DNA of 64,000 bases from an uncultured Rothia sp. Its GTDB lineage: Bacteria; Actinomycetota; Actinomycetes; Actinomycetales; Micrococcaceae. The notes under the pieces were generated by a model. It had not been told where the DNA came from. It did not search any database and saw only the letters and a list, made by a program, of their open reading frames with translations. Position numbers and translations under genes: made by a program. Every line of letters starts with the position of its first letter. Positions within the stretch are counted from its first letter, which is position 1. Below, piece by piece: positions 17,185 to 25,789 of the stretch. The stretch covers positions 102,931 through 166,930 of the forward strand of contig NZ_CAKAPD010000004.1 in the NCBI RefSeq assembly GCF_916715725.1, in the 5' to 3' direction.

Positions 17185-18173
17185 AGCTGCTCCAAAATCT
17201 TGACGCGCTGATCAAAGGTGTGCTCGGCCAGAGTACGCTTCTGACCGGCTTCACGAATCTTTCGCGCCCACTTCGGGTCACGGAAAATGCGGGTACAAAT
17301 CTCGATGAGCTCATCGATGCTCTCGTACACCAAAACCTCTTCACCCGGAATGTAGTAGCGGTCCACGTCGGGGCGGTCAATCACCTGCAGGGCGCCAACG
17401 CCGGGCGCCTCGAAGGTACGCATGGTGAAGCCATCCTGGTTATTGTGGATGTTCAGCGTTGCCGGGGAGGACGCCATAATGCCGTACGCCTCGGAGCGGT
17501 CGATGTCGCGGCCGGCGGGAACACCGGAGTCCTTGAACTGCTTGGTGCGCAGAATATCGTAGGGGTGACGCGACCAGGCACGGCCGTACGCGCGAACCGG
17601 CAGACCGGCGGCGACGAGGGCCTGCAGGGTCTCCTCACGGTTGGGGTACTTAGCGCCCACGAAGTTGATGGAGTCCTCGCGCATGGGGACAACCGGGCAG
17701 TGGGTGTCGTAGGCGTTAGGCATGTCGAGTACCTCGAAACCCTGCTCACGCAGGTGCTGCGCATCCAGCGGGCTGTAGCTTGCCAGCGCGCCCAGGTGGT
17801 GCAGGTCCTCTTCGGTGTAGCTCATGCGGCGCATTTCGTCGTAGAGCCAGGTGCCGTAGCGAACACCGGAAGTCTCCAGCAGGTCCCACCATTCGCGGGA
17901 GAGCATATCGCCCTTAATGACCAGCACAATATCGGGGCGGAACTCGTTGAAAGCGTCAATAGCCTTACGGGTTGCCTGCGCTGCGAAGCTTTCGGGGCGG
18001 TACTTCTCGGGCAGCTCGTGGGCAAGCTTGTTGAGGATACGCTCGGGCAGAGTACCCGGCGCATCGTAGATGTGGGTGCGCACTTCGTATCCGTGCACTT
18101 CCAGAGATGCCTGAATTGCCTTCCAGTACCCGTGGAATGCGGGCGAGAGCAGTAGAAGTTTGGGCTGAGTCAT
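17175..18173 (-). CDS. CgeB-like glycosyltransferase
   Basis: The protein (332 residues) resembles the CgeB / Glyco_trans_1_2 group of GT-B enzymes. The N-half reads KLLLLSPAFHGYWKAIQASLE and later IVLVIKGDMLS. The C-half has INFVGAKYPNREETLQALVA, LNIHNNQDGFTMRTFEAPGVGAL and EVLVYESIDELIEIC, the usual CgeB pattern where RxFE-x-x-x-x-G binds the donor. It is the first gene of the leftward ten-gene operon; its promoter must lie in 18174-18316. Ribosome-binding signals are weak (an AGGA 12 nt upstream). Confidence 0.82.
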   Translation of the reverse strand: MTQPKLLLLSPAFHGYWKAIQASLEVHGYEVRTHIYDAPGTLPERILNKLAHELPEKYRPESFAAQATRKAIDAFNEFRPDIVLVIKGDMLSREWWDLLETSGVRYGTWLYDEMRRMSYTEEDLHHLGALASYSPLDAQHLREQGFEVLDMPNAYDTHCPVVPMREDSINFVGAKYPNREETLQALVAAGLPVRAYGRAWSRHPYDILRTKQFKDSGVPAGRDIDRSEAYGIMASSPATLNIHNNQDGFTMRTFEAPGVGALQVIDRPDVDRYYIPGEEVLVYESIDELIEICTRIFRDPKWARKIREAGQKRTLAEHTFDQRVKILEQLWA

Positions 18174-18431
18174 ATGAGGATTGAATCCTGTCGGCGTTTG
18201 CTATACGAACCCGCAGGGTAAAACCGTGCGGTGCTATGTGTTGGAGTGAAGAGGAACGGAAAGTTTCACCTAGAACTTGAGGCAAAACATACCTACTGAA
18301 ATTTTACAACGAAAGCAGGAGACGACACACTCGAGTGCACTGTGTCGCCTCCTACGTTCTATATGTGCCTTCTGTGATGTCGCGTTCAAAATCTTGCGTA
18401 ACTACCGCTGTAGATCCCGCACGTTTCGCGT
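18174..18431. other. Intergenic region with terminator and operon promoter region
   Basis: Reading leftward, this gap holds the terminator of the GT2 gene and then ~140 bp that must carry the promoter of the ten-gene glycan operon. No confident -35/-10 pair was identified. Confidence 0.4.
18317..18353 (-). terminator. Intrinsic terminator of the GT2 gene
   Basis: On the minus strand a 13-bp stem with one G-U pair (GGAGGCGACACA...TGTGTCGTCTCC) is followed by a T-rich stretch (CTGCTTTCGTTGT). Confidence 0.75.
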
Positions 18432-19352
18432 CTAATTCTCGCGGCGCTCTGCCTTGGCGATACGCTCCAGCTCGGTGGCGAGAAAGCCACGAGCATCCAC
18501 GTCCTTATTGCGCAGGCCGCGTACCGAGTTCACCAGGAAGTTCGCGTAGCTGGTAGCACGCAGAGCAACAGCAAGTTTCTTCTCCCAGCCCCACTTATCC
18601 GCATAAATGAAACGAGCAGTGGTCAGCCACTGTACACGACGCTCAGAAGGCGAAGATCCGCCACCCTCGTGGGTTACAGTCACCGAAGGAATCAGGTAAC
18701 GGTCCACGCCAGCGTTCGAGAGGCGATACTGGAAGTCCACCTCTTCACTGTTCATGTAGAAACGCTCATCCATGCCGCCAAGGCGGTTGAAGGTCGCGCG
18801 AGGAACAACCATGCACGCACCCATAACCCAGTCGACCTTCGCGTCCGAGGTGCCGGTGCAGGCCTCAACATCGTGGCCAACACCGCGGTGCCACCAGTTG
18901 GTCGGCTTGAAACGAGCCAGCGGGGTGAACCATTCCCATGCCACATGTGCCGCGGTGGGGAACTTGCGAGCCACCCACTGCTGCTTGCCGTCGTGGCCAA
19001 TAATCTGCGGGCTAGCCAGGATCTCGCCGTGGCGTTCCACGGCTGCAAGCATACGCGAGACGAAGCTGTTATCCAGCTCCAGGTCGCTGTTGAGGATGAA
19101 AACCCATTCACCGGTCGCGGCAGCAACACCGGAGTTCACAGCCTTACCGAAACCACCGTTGACGGGGCGGCGAACCACGGTCACACCCTCAACCTCGGGG
19201 AAGGGGGTGGGAGAAACATCATCAGAGACAATAATCTCGATATCGGCGGGGTCAATGCCCTGCTGAGTACGCAGAGTGTCAATAATGGCAAGAACCGGTT
19301 CCGGCTCGCCGTAGAAAGGAATAACCGCAGAAACGCGGGGAAGGAAGGTCAT
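18432..19352 (-). CDS. GT2-type glycosyltransferase, rhamnosyltransferase-like
   Basis: This inverting GT-A enzyme (306 residues) begins SAVIPFYGEPEPVLAIIDTL. IEIIVSDDVSP and FILNSDLELD (the DxD region, ~88-96) bind nucleotide sugar and metal. VMGACMVVPRATFNRLGGMDERFYMNSEEVDFQYR carries the acceptor-side motif of the rhamnosyltransferase-like GT2 group. It is transcribed alone, with its own terminator, divergent from the fucosyltransferase-like gene. Because dTDP-rhamnose is made at this locus, rhamnosyl transfer is a reasonable guess, not a proof. Confidence 0.85.
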   Translation of the reverse strand: MTFLPRVSAVIPFYGEPEPVLAIIDTLRTQQGIDPADIEIIVSDDVSPTPFPEVEGVTVVRRPVNGGFGKAVNSGVAAATGEWVFILNSDLELDNSFVSRMLAAVERHGEILASPQIIGHDGKQQWVARKFPTAAHVAWEWFTPLARFKPTNWWHRGVGHDVEACTGTSDAKVDWVMGACMVVPRATFNRLGGMDERFYMNSEEVDFQYRLSNAGVDRYLIPSVTVTHEGGGSSPSERRVQWLTTARFIYADKWGWEKKLAVALRATSYANFLVNSVRGLRNKDVDARGFLATELERIAKAERREN

Positions 19353-19533
19353 GTATTACAATCTTTCTTGAGTGAGAGGGATAATAGAAACCACCGTAGC
19401 GGTGGGTGCTATCGTCTCTAGGATTATACAACTTCACTACTTTTTCAGCTGCACTTTTCGATTACCTATACAGGTAACAAATACTCACCCACTATCAACT
19501 CGCCATCTTACACATTCGAAAGGGGACTTTCTC

Positions 19534-20496
19534 GTGGATTCTGATATCCAACCCATCAATGAATCAGAAAGGGTCGCCGTATACACTGTTCAGCAACCCG
19601 CTTTCAAACGTGCTGTCACTGCAGCTTACAGCTCTATTCGCCATAAGTATTTGGGGAAATATATTAACCTTCTACGTCGCGGTGAAAAATTTATTCTCCT
19701 TTCCTACCCTATCTCCCGGGGAGGCAATTGGCTGTATCTATGGGCCCGCGCTGCGACTCTGCGCCATCACGGTACCGATAAAGCATCTTTGCTCTACGGT
19801 CCCGGTATGGAGGCATGGACCGAGGAATTCCCGAAACTTGCCTCTATTACGGCTCCTTTGTCAGAGTACACGTTCTTCACCCGCCGTAGCGGCTACTTCC
19901 CGACGGATATTGAGAAAGATATCAGCGAAGAAGATTTGCACTTTTTTATTCGCGAATATCTTCTTTCTTCAGAGGCCTTTAGTGAGCGCCTTGCAAGAAT
20001 GCAGAATGTAGTGGATGAAAATTCTCTCGTCATTAATGTTCGCCGAGGCGATTACTATTCCGTGCCTCAAATTAGTGAGGTTTTCGGAATTGATACGGTG
20101 ACCTATGTGGAGGAAGCACTGAAGAAGCTTCAGGATACCGTTACTCCTTCAAAAATTATTTTTGTATCAGATGATCTTCAGTGGTGCGAGGAAAATCTCT
20201 CACATCTGAGCTCAGTTGCGCCCTGCATTTTCGAAAAGCAGGGATCTGGCATGTTCGATGACCTGGCCCTTGTGGCTAGCGCGCCTTACCTGATTCTAAC
20301 CAATACGACCTTCGGCTATTGGGGGGCTTACATCGGTGAGTTGTTAGCTCAGAAGGTTGTCCTTTCCCCTGATATTCATCAAGTTATTCCTGTAGACGAT
20401 CGTGCCTATCAGAGCCGCCCAAAGATGCACCGCACTCATTGGGTTGCTGTGCATCATCCCGAAGGTAAAAACTGGATTACGGGTGAACTGCTGTGA
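19534..20496 (+). CDS. Alpha-1,2-fucosyltransferase-like protein (GT11 type)
   Basis: The protein (320 residues) has the GT11 hallmarks: ISRGGNWLYLWARAATLRHHG near the N-terminus (the GN-LxQ-like loop), LVINVRRGDYYS (~168-178, the GDP-fucose-binding RRGDY motif), IIFVSDDLQWCEENL and LILTNTTFGYWGAYIGEL near the end. The GTG at 19534 is chosen because AAAGGGGA lies 7 nt upstream; an in-frame extension to 19372 has no initiation signal. Its stop overlaps the next GTG by 4 nt. Its DNA looks more A+T-rich than the operon on its left, suggesting later acquisition. A deoxysugar other than fucose is possible, since no GDP-fucose genes are in the window. Confidence 0.78.
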   Translation: MDSDIQPINESERVAVYTVQQPAFKRAVTAAYSSIRHKYLGKYINLLRRGEKFILLSYPISRGGNWLYLWARAATLRHHGTDKASLLYGPGMEAWTEEFPKLASITAPLSEYTFFTRRSGYFPTDIEKDISEEDLHFFIREYLLSSEAFSERLARMQNVVDENSLVINVRRGDYYSVPQISEVFGIDTVTYVEEALKKLQDTVTPSKIIFVSDDLQWCEENLSHLSSVAPCIFEKQGSGMFDDLALVASAPYLILTNTTFGYWGAYIGELLAQKVVLSPDIHQVIPVDDRAYQSRPKMHRTHWVAVHHPEGKNWITGELL

Positions 20497-21461
20497 TTAA
20501 CGCTCTTAAATCCCTCAAGCATCAGCTTTTCCTGCTAAAAATTAATCGTGATAAAAAACGCGAAGCGATTGAGCTCCGTGAGAGTGCTGAGTTTAAAGAG
20601 CGTTACGCTTCACTCAACAAAACATTTACCCACGCGGATCTCCCCTCTGGTCCCTTCATCTGGGGCATAACCATGGTGAAAAACGAAGCAGATATCGTCG
20701 AGCAGACGATCCGACATCTACTCAATCAAGGTGTGGACCATATCTTAGCAGCCGATAATGGCTCTTCTGATGGGACCTATGAGCTGCTGCTCGAACTCAG
20801 CAAGAATCTACCGGTGCACGTTATTCAGGACCGTGAGCTAGCCTACTACCAGTCAGAGAAAATGACTTGGCTTGCTGACCGGGTGATGGAAGCGGGCGCT
20901 GAATGGATTATCCCTTTCGACGCTGATGAATTTTGGTATGGTGTTTCTGCTCCGCTATCGGAAGTCCTACGCTCGCAAAAGGGTCATACTGTCGAGCTGA
21001 CGAAGCTGTACAACGTTTTTCCCAGTATTGAAGGACCTACTCTCAGGATTGATCCAACTCCCCACTGGGATCTGAAAGTGTGTTTCTCACGCTGGGAGAA
21101 TGCAGTTATCAAAATGGGCAACCATGAGGTCATTGCACCGGGTAAGCAGAAGCTTAATGAAGTTGCTATCATCCACTACCCCTGGCGTTCAAAAGAACAA
21201 TTTACGCGCAAGCTACGTCAAGGGGCTAAGGCGTTGGAAGCCACCAATCTGCCTGAAGAGATGGGATACCATTGGAGACGTAATGGTGATATAACCGTTG
21301 AAAGTGCTACCCCCCTATGGGAAGCACTTTTGCGCGGCGAAGTTAACCATGAAACCGTCACTTGGCATCCAACTGGCCCTCTTACATCTATTGGCTCTTT
21401 ACCTCAAGAGTTTAAAGAAATCGTTCATTTGCTCAAAGAAAAGACGGCTACAGGTATTTAA
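20493..21461 (+). CDS. GT2-type glycosyltransferase (Glyco_tranf_2_4-like)
   Basis: This 322-residue protein contains WGITMVKNEADIVEQTIRHLL and ILAADNGSSDGTYELL, the GT-A nucleotide-binding start. WIIPFDADEFWYG carries the DxD-type acids. It is a paralogue of the GT2 at 24497-25471, which shares the VKNE-DI, ADN-S-DGT and IIPFD-DEFWY blocks. Translation starts at a GTG overlapping the upstream stop (GTGA), so it is coupled to the fucosyltransferase-like gene. The substrate is unknown. Confidence 0.85.
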   Translation: MINALKSLKHQLFLLKINRDKKREAIELRESAEFKERYASLNKTFTHADLPSGPFIWGITMVKNEADIVEQTIRHLLNQGVDHILAADNGSSDGTYELLLELSKNLPVHVIQDRELAYYQSEKMTWLADRVMEAGAEWIIPFDADEFWYGVSAPLSEVLRSQKGHTVELTKLYNVFPSIEGPTLRIDPTPHWDLKVCFSRWENAVIKMGNHEVIAPGKQKLNEVAIIHYPWRSKEQFTRKLRQGAKALEATNLPEEMGYHWRRNGDITVESATPLWEALLRGEVNHETVTWHPTGPLTSIGSLPQEFKEIVHLLKEKTATGI

Positions 21462-21502
21462 CACGGATATTTCCAGACGGTAAAAAATACAACATAAACA
21501 AA

Positions 21503-21537
21503 AGAAGGGGCTCTCGTTCATGACGAGAGCCCCTTCT
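21503..21537. terminator. Bidirectional terminator
   Basis: A perfect 15-bp stem (AGAAGGGGCTCTCGT and complement) with a 5-nt loop separates the rightward GT2 gene from the leftward ABC transporter gene. Confidence 0.85.
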
Positions 21538-21561
21538 GCTTTAGATATGCAACCTATGAGA

Positions 21562-23379
21562 CTAATCCGGCAACTGGCCCAGCTTCACCAGGTTAGCGAA
21601 TTCAGCGTTGGCCTGCTGCACCTCCACAAAGGTACCTTGATTAGCAATCTGTCCCTTGGAGAGATAAACCAGCTGGTCAACATTACGAACCGTCGACAAT
21701 CGGTGAGCCACGATAATGACCGTAATGTCCTTAGAAATACGCTCGATGGTCTTCGTGATCTTGTGCTCGGTCTCGTTGTCCAATGCGCTGGTTGCTTCAT
21801 CCAGAATCAACACACTCGGGTTACGGTACAGTGCACGGGCGATACCCAGGCGCTGCTTCTGACCACCCGACAAACGGGTGGCGTTGTAGCCAATCTTAGT
21901 TTCCAGGCCATTCTCCAGAGAGTCGATAACCTCGGTCAGAGCAGCCACTTCGAGGCAGTACTTGACACGTTCCACGTCAATTTCCTCAGGCTTTAGTCCG
22001 AATGCTACAGCCTCCAGCACAGTGGAATCTGCGATAAAGACATCCTGGGGAACGTAGCCGATATGTTGGTGCCAGGAACGCAGGTCCTTCAGAATCGACT
22101 CACCATTCTGCAGCACCTGACCACGGGTCGGTGCAAAGAGACCCAGAATAAGGTCAATCAGAGTAGTCTTACCCGAACCAGAACCACCCACAAAAGCAAT
22201 TGAGGAGCCCATCGGGATATCAAGAGTGATGTCCTTCAGCACAGGCTTATCACCGTCAGGGTACTGGAAGGTCAGATTATCAATCTGAATATTAACAGGC
22301 TCAATGCTCTTGTTGATGTAGTCGTGATCCTTCGGGACGACCGGTGCGGAGGGCATCTTGAACATACGCTCTTCAGGGGTAAGGTGTTCAAGCTCTTCCA
22401 GCAGTGTATCACTCGCATGTTCACCTGCACGGATGCTACCAAGAGAGGCAACCATACGGGTGTAGTTAGGCAAAATACGAATGCAGGCACCAGCAAAGAG
22501 AAGCAAATAGCCAGTGCTATCAGCACCTTGCGTAGCGCTCATAAAGGCCAAGAGAGCAGCAATACCAACAATGAAGATGATTTCCAAGGTGTACTTCGGG
22601 AAATCGGAGAGGAAAGCACTACGCATTGACGCATTAACAGAGTCAATTCGCTTTTCCTGGTAGCGGTAGGTGTAGCGTTCAGTCACACCGTACATGCGGA
22701 TTTCACGGAAGCCCACTACAGCTTCGATAGCCGCGTCCAGCGCGCCCTTAGTCGCATTCAGTACGATGACGCCCTGTTCGCGGTTCTTGCGCTTGAGCAC
22801 AGCCTGTAGCACGAACGAAGCCAGACCGAAGTAGATAAAGGCGAGAAGAGCAGGCACCGGCATAATGACTAGTAGCATTACCATCAACACAATAATTGAC
22901 AGTAAGTCACCGATAAAGCCAAGCACACCGTTGACAAAGGTACCGTAGGCCTGACCCACCACATCATTTACGGAGTTCAGCACCGGGGCGGTACCACGCT
23001 TACGGTGGTCCAGGTAGGGCTCGCGCATGTAGCGGTTTAGCAGAGTCACTGAAACAGCGCTCTGCTGGGTGGCGATGAAGCCGAGGCTCCAGCGACGAAT
23101 AATTAGGGAGAAGACACCCTTGAAAACAAATGCTGCGACGAGAGCCACGCCGAAGATAACAATTAGGGTGGGGGTATCCGGATCGCCGAAGAAGTTAGAA
23201 ACTTTCAGGATGAAGCCTTCACGTGGGGTTCCCATAGCGAGGTTCACCAGAGGAAGCACGAGAGCCACACCAAGCATCTCAAAAAGCGATACCGCAAAGA
23301 GACCCAAAATGTTTAGTACCAAGAGCCTAAACTTTTTACCCGGGAAAAAAACCCGAATTTTAGAGTAAACACTCTTCAC
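21562..23379 (-). CDS. ABC transporter, PglK-like lipid-linked oligosaccharide flippase
   Basis: This half transporter (605 residues) fuses an N-terminal membrane domain to an ATPase. The membrane part (~1-325) has several long hydrophobic helices (LLVLNILGLFAVSLFEMLGVALVLPL, VLGFIGDLLSIIVLMVMLL). The ATPase has Walker A FVGGSGSGKTTLIDL, the signature LSGGQKQRLGIARAL, Walker B VLILDEATSALD and the switch His in IIVAHRLSTV. The arrangement matches PglK/MsbA-type exporters. Within a glycan locus that lacks Wzx, it probably flips the lipid-linked repeat. The start is a GTG with AGG 7-9 nt upstream. It lies 8 bp after the acyltransferase gene. Confidence 0.88.
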   Translation of the reverse strand: MKSVYSKIRVFFPGKKFRLLVLNILGLFAVSLFEMLGVALVLPLVNLAMGTPREGFILKVSNFFGDPDTPTLIVIFGVALVAAFVFKGVFSLIIRRWSLGFIATQQSAVSVTLLNRYMREPYLDHRKRGTAPVLNSVNDVVGQAYGTFVNGVLGFIGDLLSIIVLMVMLLVIMPVPALLAFIYFGLASFVLQAVLKRKNREQGVIVLNATKGALDAAIEAVVGFREIRMYGVTERYTYRYQEKRIDSVNASMRSAFLSDFPKYTLEIIFIVGIAALLAFMSATQGADSTGYLLLFAGACIRILPNYTRMVASLGSIRAGEHASDTLLEELEHLTPEERMFKMPSAPVVPKDHDYINKSIEPVNIQIDNLTFQYPDGDKPVLKDITLDIPMGSSIAFVGGSGSGKTTLIDLILGLFAPTRGQVLQNGESILKDLRSWHQHIGYVPQDVFIADSTVLEAVAFGLKPEEIDVERVKYCLEVAALTEVIDSLENGLETKIGYNATRLSGGQKQRLGIARALYRNPSVLILDEATSALDNETEHKITKTIERISKDITVIIVAHRLSTVRNVDQLVYLSKGQIANQGTFVEVQQANAEFANLVKLGQLPD

Positions 23380-23387
23380 AATAAAAC

Positions 23388-24497
23388 CTATACCTTCTGT
23401 GAATATTTTTTCACAATGAAACGATGAGCTGGACGCTCAATATAATAATGAGCCAGCAGCGCGAGAATACTCGCGATGATAAGAGAAACTACGACGTACA
23501 CCAGACCCGTTATACCGCCGTGAGCGGATGCAGCCGAAGGTACCGATCGCACGTAAGCCAGCACCAGCTCATGCACCAGGTAGAATGCGAAACTTGCTTC
23601 ACCAGCAACGACCCCAATCTTCCAGAACACGTTCTTTTCGCGAGGCTGAGCGGAACGTTGGATATCCCAGAGCCCCAATACAAGAATCAATACCGCCCAG
23701 ACCGGTGCCAGTAGCAGGCCATGAGCCGTCTGTAGCAGGTAGAACTTCGAGCTGACGTACATGGCGCCGAGAGCTATAGCAATCATGGCCAAGCAGTGGT
23801 AACCGTGAATCACGGGAACGCGGTAACCATCACGCACCTTGAGAGCAAAGAGGCCCAGAGCCAGGCCGAGTGCGAACTCGCCCGAGCGCAGAAGTGGGTT
23901 AGCGTACACCACCACGTCCATAAAGTTCGACTGGGCGGCCAGAATATAGGAGACCGTTGCCATCAGTAGGAACCAGCCACCCAGTAGAGCAGCCTTCACA
24001 CGGTAGCGCATACCATCCAGGCGGTTCAGTACGAACGGGGTCATGAGGTAGAAGAATGCCTCGCAGGAGAGTGACCAGCTCACCGCATTATTTGAGAAAA
24101 TAACTTCCCAGGACGGTACCCATGCCTGCAACAGAACCAGATTCAGCAATGCACTCAGCGGGTTGAGGTCTCCAGCAGAGTTAGACACTCCGAACAGTAG
24201 AAGACCCAGCAACGCCACGCAATAGAAGAAGAGATGCAGAGGGTATACCCTCGCAAAGCGGCGAAGATAGAAGTTCTTCGCCCCAGCGTTCTTGTTATAC
24301 GACCATGCCAACACGAATCCAGAAAGAATAAAGAAGAGCGAAACACCCACATAACCGAGGCGCGCACCCGGAAGCCAGTTAGCCCATTGAGTCCCGTGGA
24401 TAACGTGGTACCCGAACACAAGAAGTGCCGCCGGACCGCGCACAGCAGTCAGAGAATCCAACATAATCCTGGATGCTGGGCGTACGGGCGCTGTCAT
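23388..24497 (-). CDS. Acyltransferase family 3 membrane protein
   Basis: This 369-residue polytopic protein is the second OafA/YrhL-type acyltransferase of the locus. LDSLTAVRGPAALLVFGYHVIHG carries the family R-x-x-A signature and catalytic His; a run of hydrophobic helices follows. FYLVHELVLAYV and HYYIERPAHRFI near the C-terminus are typical. Its ATG overlaps the GT2 stop by one base (TAATG), and the ABC flippase follows 8 bp later. It probably acetylates the glycan. Confidence 0.88.
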   Translation of the reverse strand: MTAPVRPASRIMLDSLTAVRGPAALLVFGYHVIHGTQWANWLPGARLGYVGVSLFFILSGFVLAWSYNKNAGAKNFYLRRFARVYPLHLFFYCVALLGLLLFGVSNSAGDLNPLSALLNLVLLQAWVPSWEVIFSNNAVSWSLSCEAFFYLMTPFVLNRLDGMRYRVKAALLGGWFLLMATVSYILAAQSNFMDVVVYANPLLRSGEFALGLALGLFALKVRDGYRVPVIHGYHCLAMIAIALGAMYVSSKFYLLQTAHGLLLAPVWAVLILVLGLWDIQRSAQPREKNVFWKIGVVAGEASFAFYLVHELVLAYVRSVPSAASAHGGITGLVYVVVSLIIASILALLAHYYIERPAHRFIVKKYSQKV

Positions 24498-25471
24498 TAA
24501 GCATCTCCCTTAGCAATCGAACCGTCTTCATTCCAGTAACGCCACTGTAGGAATTTGCCCCACACCATCGGCCCCTTAGCTACGAATTTAATACGCTCAT
24601 CGGGACGGCCATGCGAAATGTTCTCCCATACCTCAGCAATTTCAGCATCGCTGAGCTTGCTACCCGCTTCCCAGTGAGGCGCGAAGTAGCTCAAATCCTC
24701 ACCAGTACGACGGGAGGTCTCGGTTCCCACGCGTACCTTACGGGCAATCTGAGCAATGCCTCGGTACTGCAGGTGAACAATCTCAAGTCGCTGCTCAATA
24801 TCGCCAAGACGGCACACATCGTGATTACCTGGGATGACCACAGCGAAGGGGTGGGAACGGAAAGCGCACTTACCCGGGAAGGGGTAGGAAGCGTCCATCA
24901 CCAATTCGGTGTCCACGATGTTCTCAGGCGAATCAACGGTAGGTACAGTGTGGTGGAATCCTGCATAGTAGATGCCCATGTTATCGGGTGCGTTGCGCAG
25001 GAAATCACCAAGCTTCTCATCCTCCGCATACCAGAATTCGTCACCATCAAAAGGAATAATCCAGCGAGCGCCACTACGCCAAGCCAAGTGCGAAAGATAG
25101 GTTATCTTCTCAGACTGAATATGCCGGTCGCAGTTATCTTCAGCAAAGATAAGTCGCGAATCCTCGTTTGCTCGCTGACGCAAGTACTCACGAGTACCAT
25201 CAGTCGAGAGGTTGTCAGCGACAATAATCCGATCAATTCCCTGGGCAAAAAGATGGTCGAGCACAGAGGGCAAAATATCTAGCTCGTTCTTAACGACAGA
25301 AACAGCCCACACTTCCTGACGAGGACCTTTAAGACGCGGTGCAGGAAGGTTATGGACTTTGAGAAAACGAATGGCTTCAACCTGATCTCGCCAGAGTTTA
25401 GGGGTGTTTCGCCGTTTAAAGGAATAACTAAGCTGACCCAATTCTGAGCGGATTTTTGAGAGAAGGTTCAT
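24497..25471 (-). CDS. GT2-type glycosyltransferase (Glyco_tranf_2_4-like)
   Basis: The protein (324 residues) has VSVVKNELDILPSVLDHLF, IIVADNLSTDGTREYL and WIIPFDGDEFWYAED, which carry the GT-A nucleotide and metal sites. It is a diverged paralogue of the GT2 at 20493. It is the first gene of a three-gene leftward unit with the acyltransferase and flippase, and has GAGAAAGG 4 nt before its ATG. The substrate is unknown. Confidence 0.85.
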   Translation of the reverse strand: MNLLSKIRSELGQLSYSFKRRNTPKLWRDQVEAIRFLKVHNLPAPRLKGPRQEVWAVSVVKNELDILPSVLDHLFAQGIDRIIVADNLSTDGTREYLRQRANEDSRLIFAEDNCDRHIQSEKITYLSHLAWRSGARWIIPFDGDEFWYAEDEKLGDFLRNAPDNMGIYYAGFHHTVPTVDSPENIVDTELVMDASYPFPGKCAFRSHPFAVVIPGNHDVCRLGDIEQRLEIVHLQYRGIAQIARKVRVGTETSRRTGEDLSYFAPHWEAGSKLSDAEIAEVWENISHGRPDERIKFVAKGPMVWGKFLQWRYWNEDGSIAKGDA

Positions 25472-25789
25472 GATGCCTTTCTCGACCCGTCACAAGATAT
25501 AGACGAGCCCATGAGTTTGAGGAGTGATGAGTAGATGCTAGCCATAATTCTAACACGCAGGCTTTCCTCGCCCTCAGAAAGTTTTCTGTACTTTAGGTCA
25601 TTTTTCGTTCGAGAATACTCAATAGTTACGTCAACATTATGTACATCTGTAGGGTATTCGCCACACGCAGGAAAAGGAACCGTTGAAGGTGCAAGTAACT
25701 CGGTATGATAGATACTATTCATTCAACCAACCCGACACTTCCGGCTTCCCTGTTCACTGTTGGGTACGTCAATTAGAAAAGGCTTTTTG
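25472..25789. other. Divergent intergenic region
   Basis: This A+T-rich 318-bp gap must carry the promoters for the leftward GT2 unit and the rightward phosphatase. TAGAAT on the minus strand near 25548 is a candidate -10. An 84-codon minus-strand frame exists but has no start signal or family likeness. Confidence 0.4.

Noticed and set aside
25468..25722. An 84-codon minus-strand frame in the intergenic region next to the GT2 gene
   Set aside because: No ribosome-binding site, no domain, and it occupies the likely promoter region.
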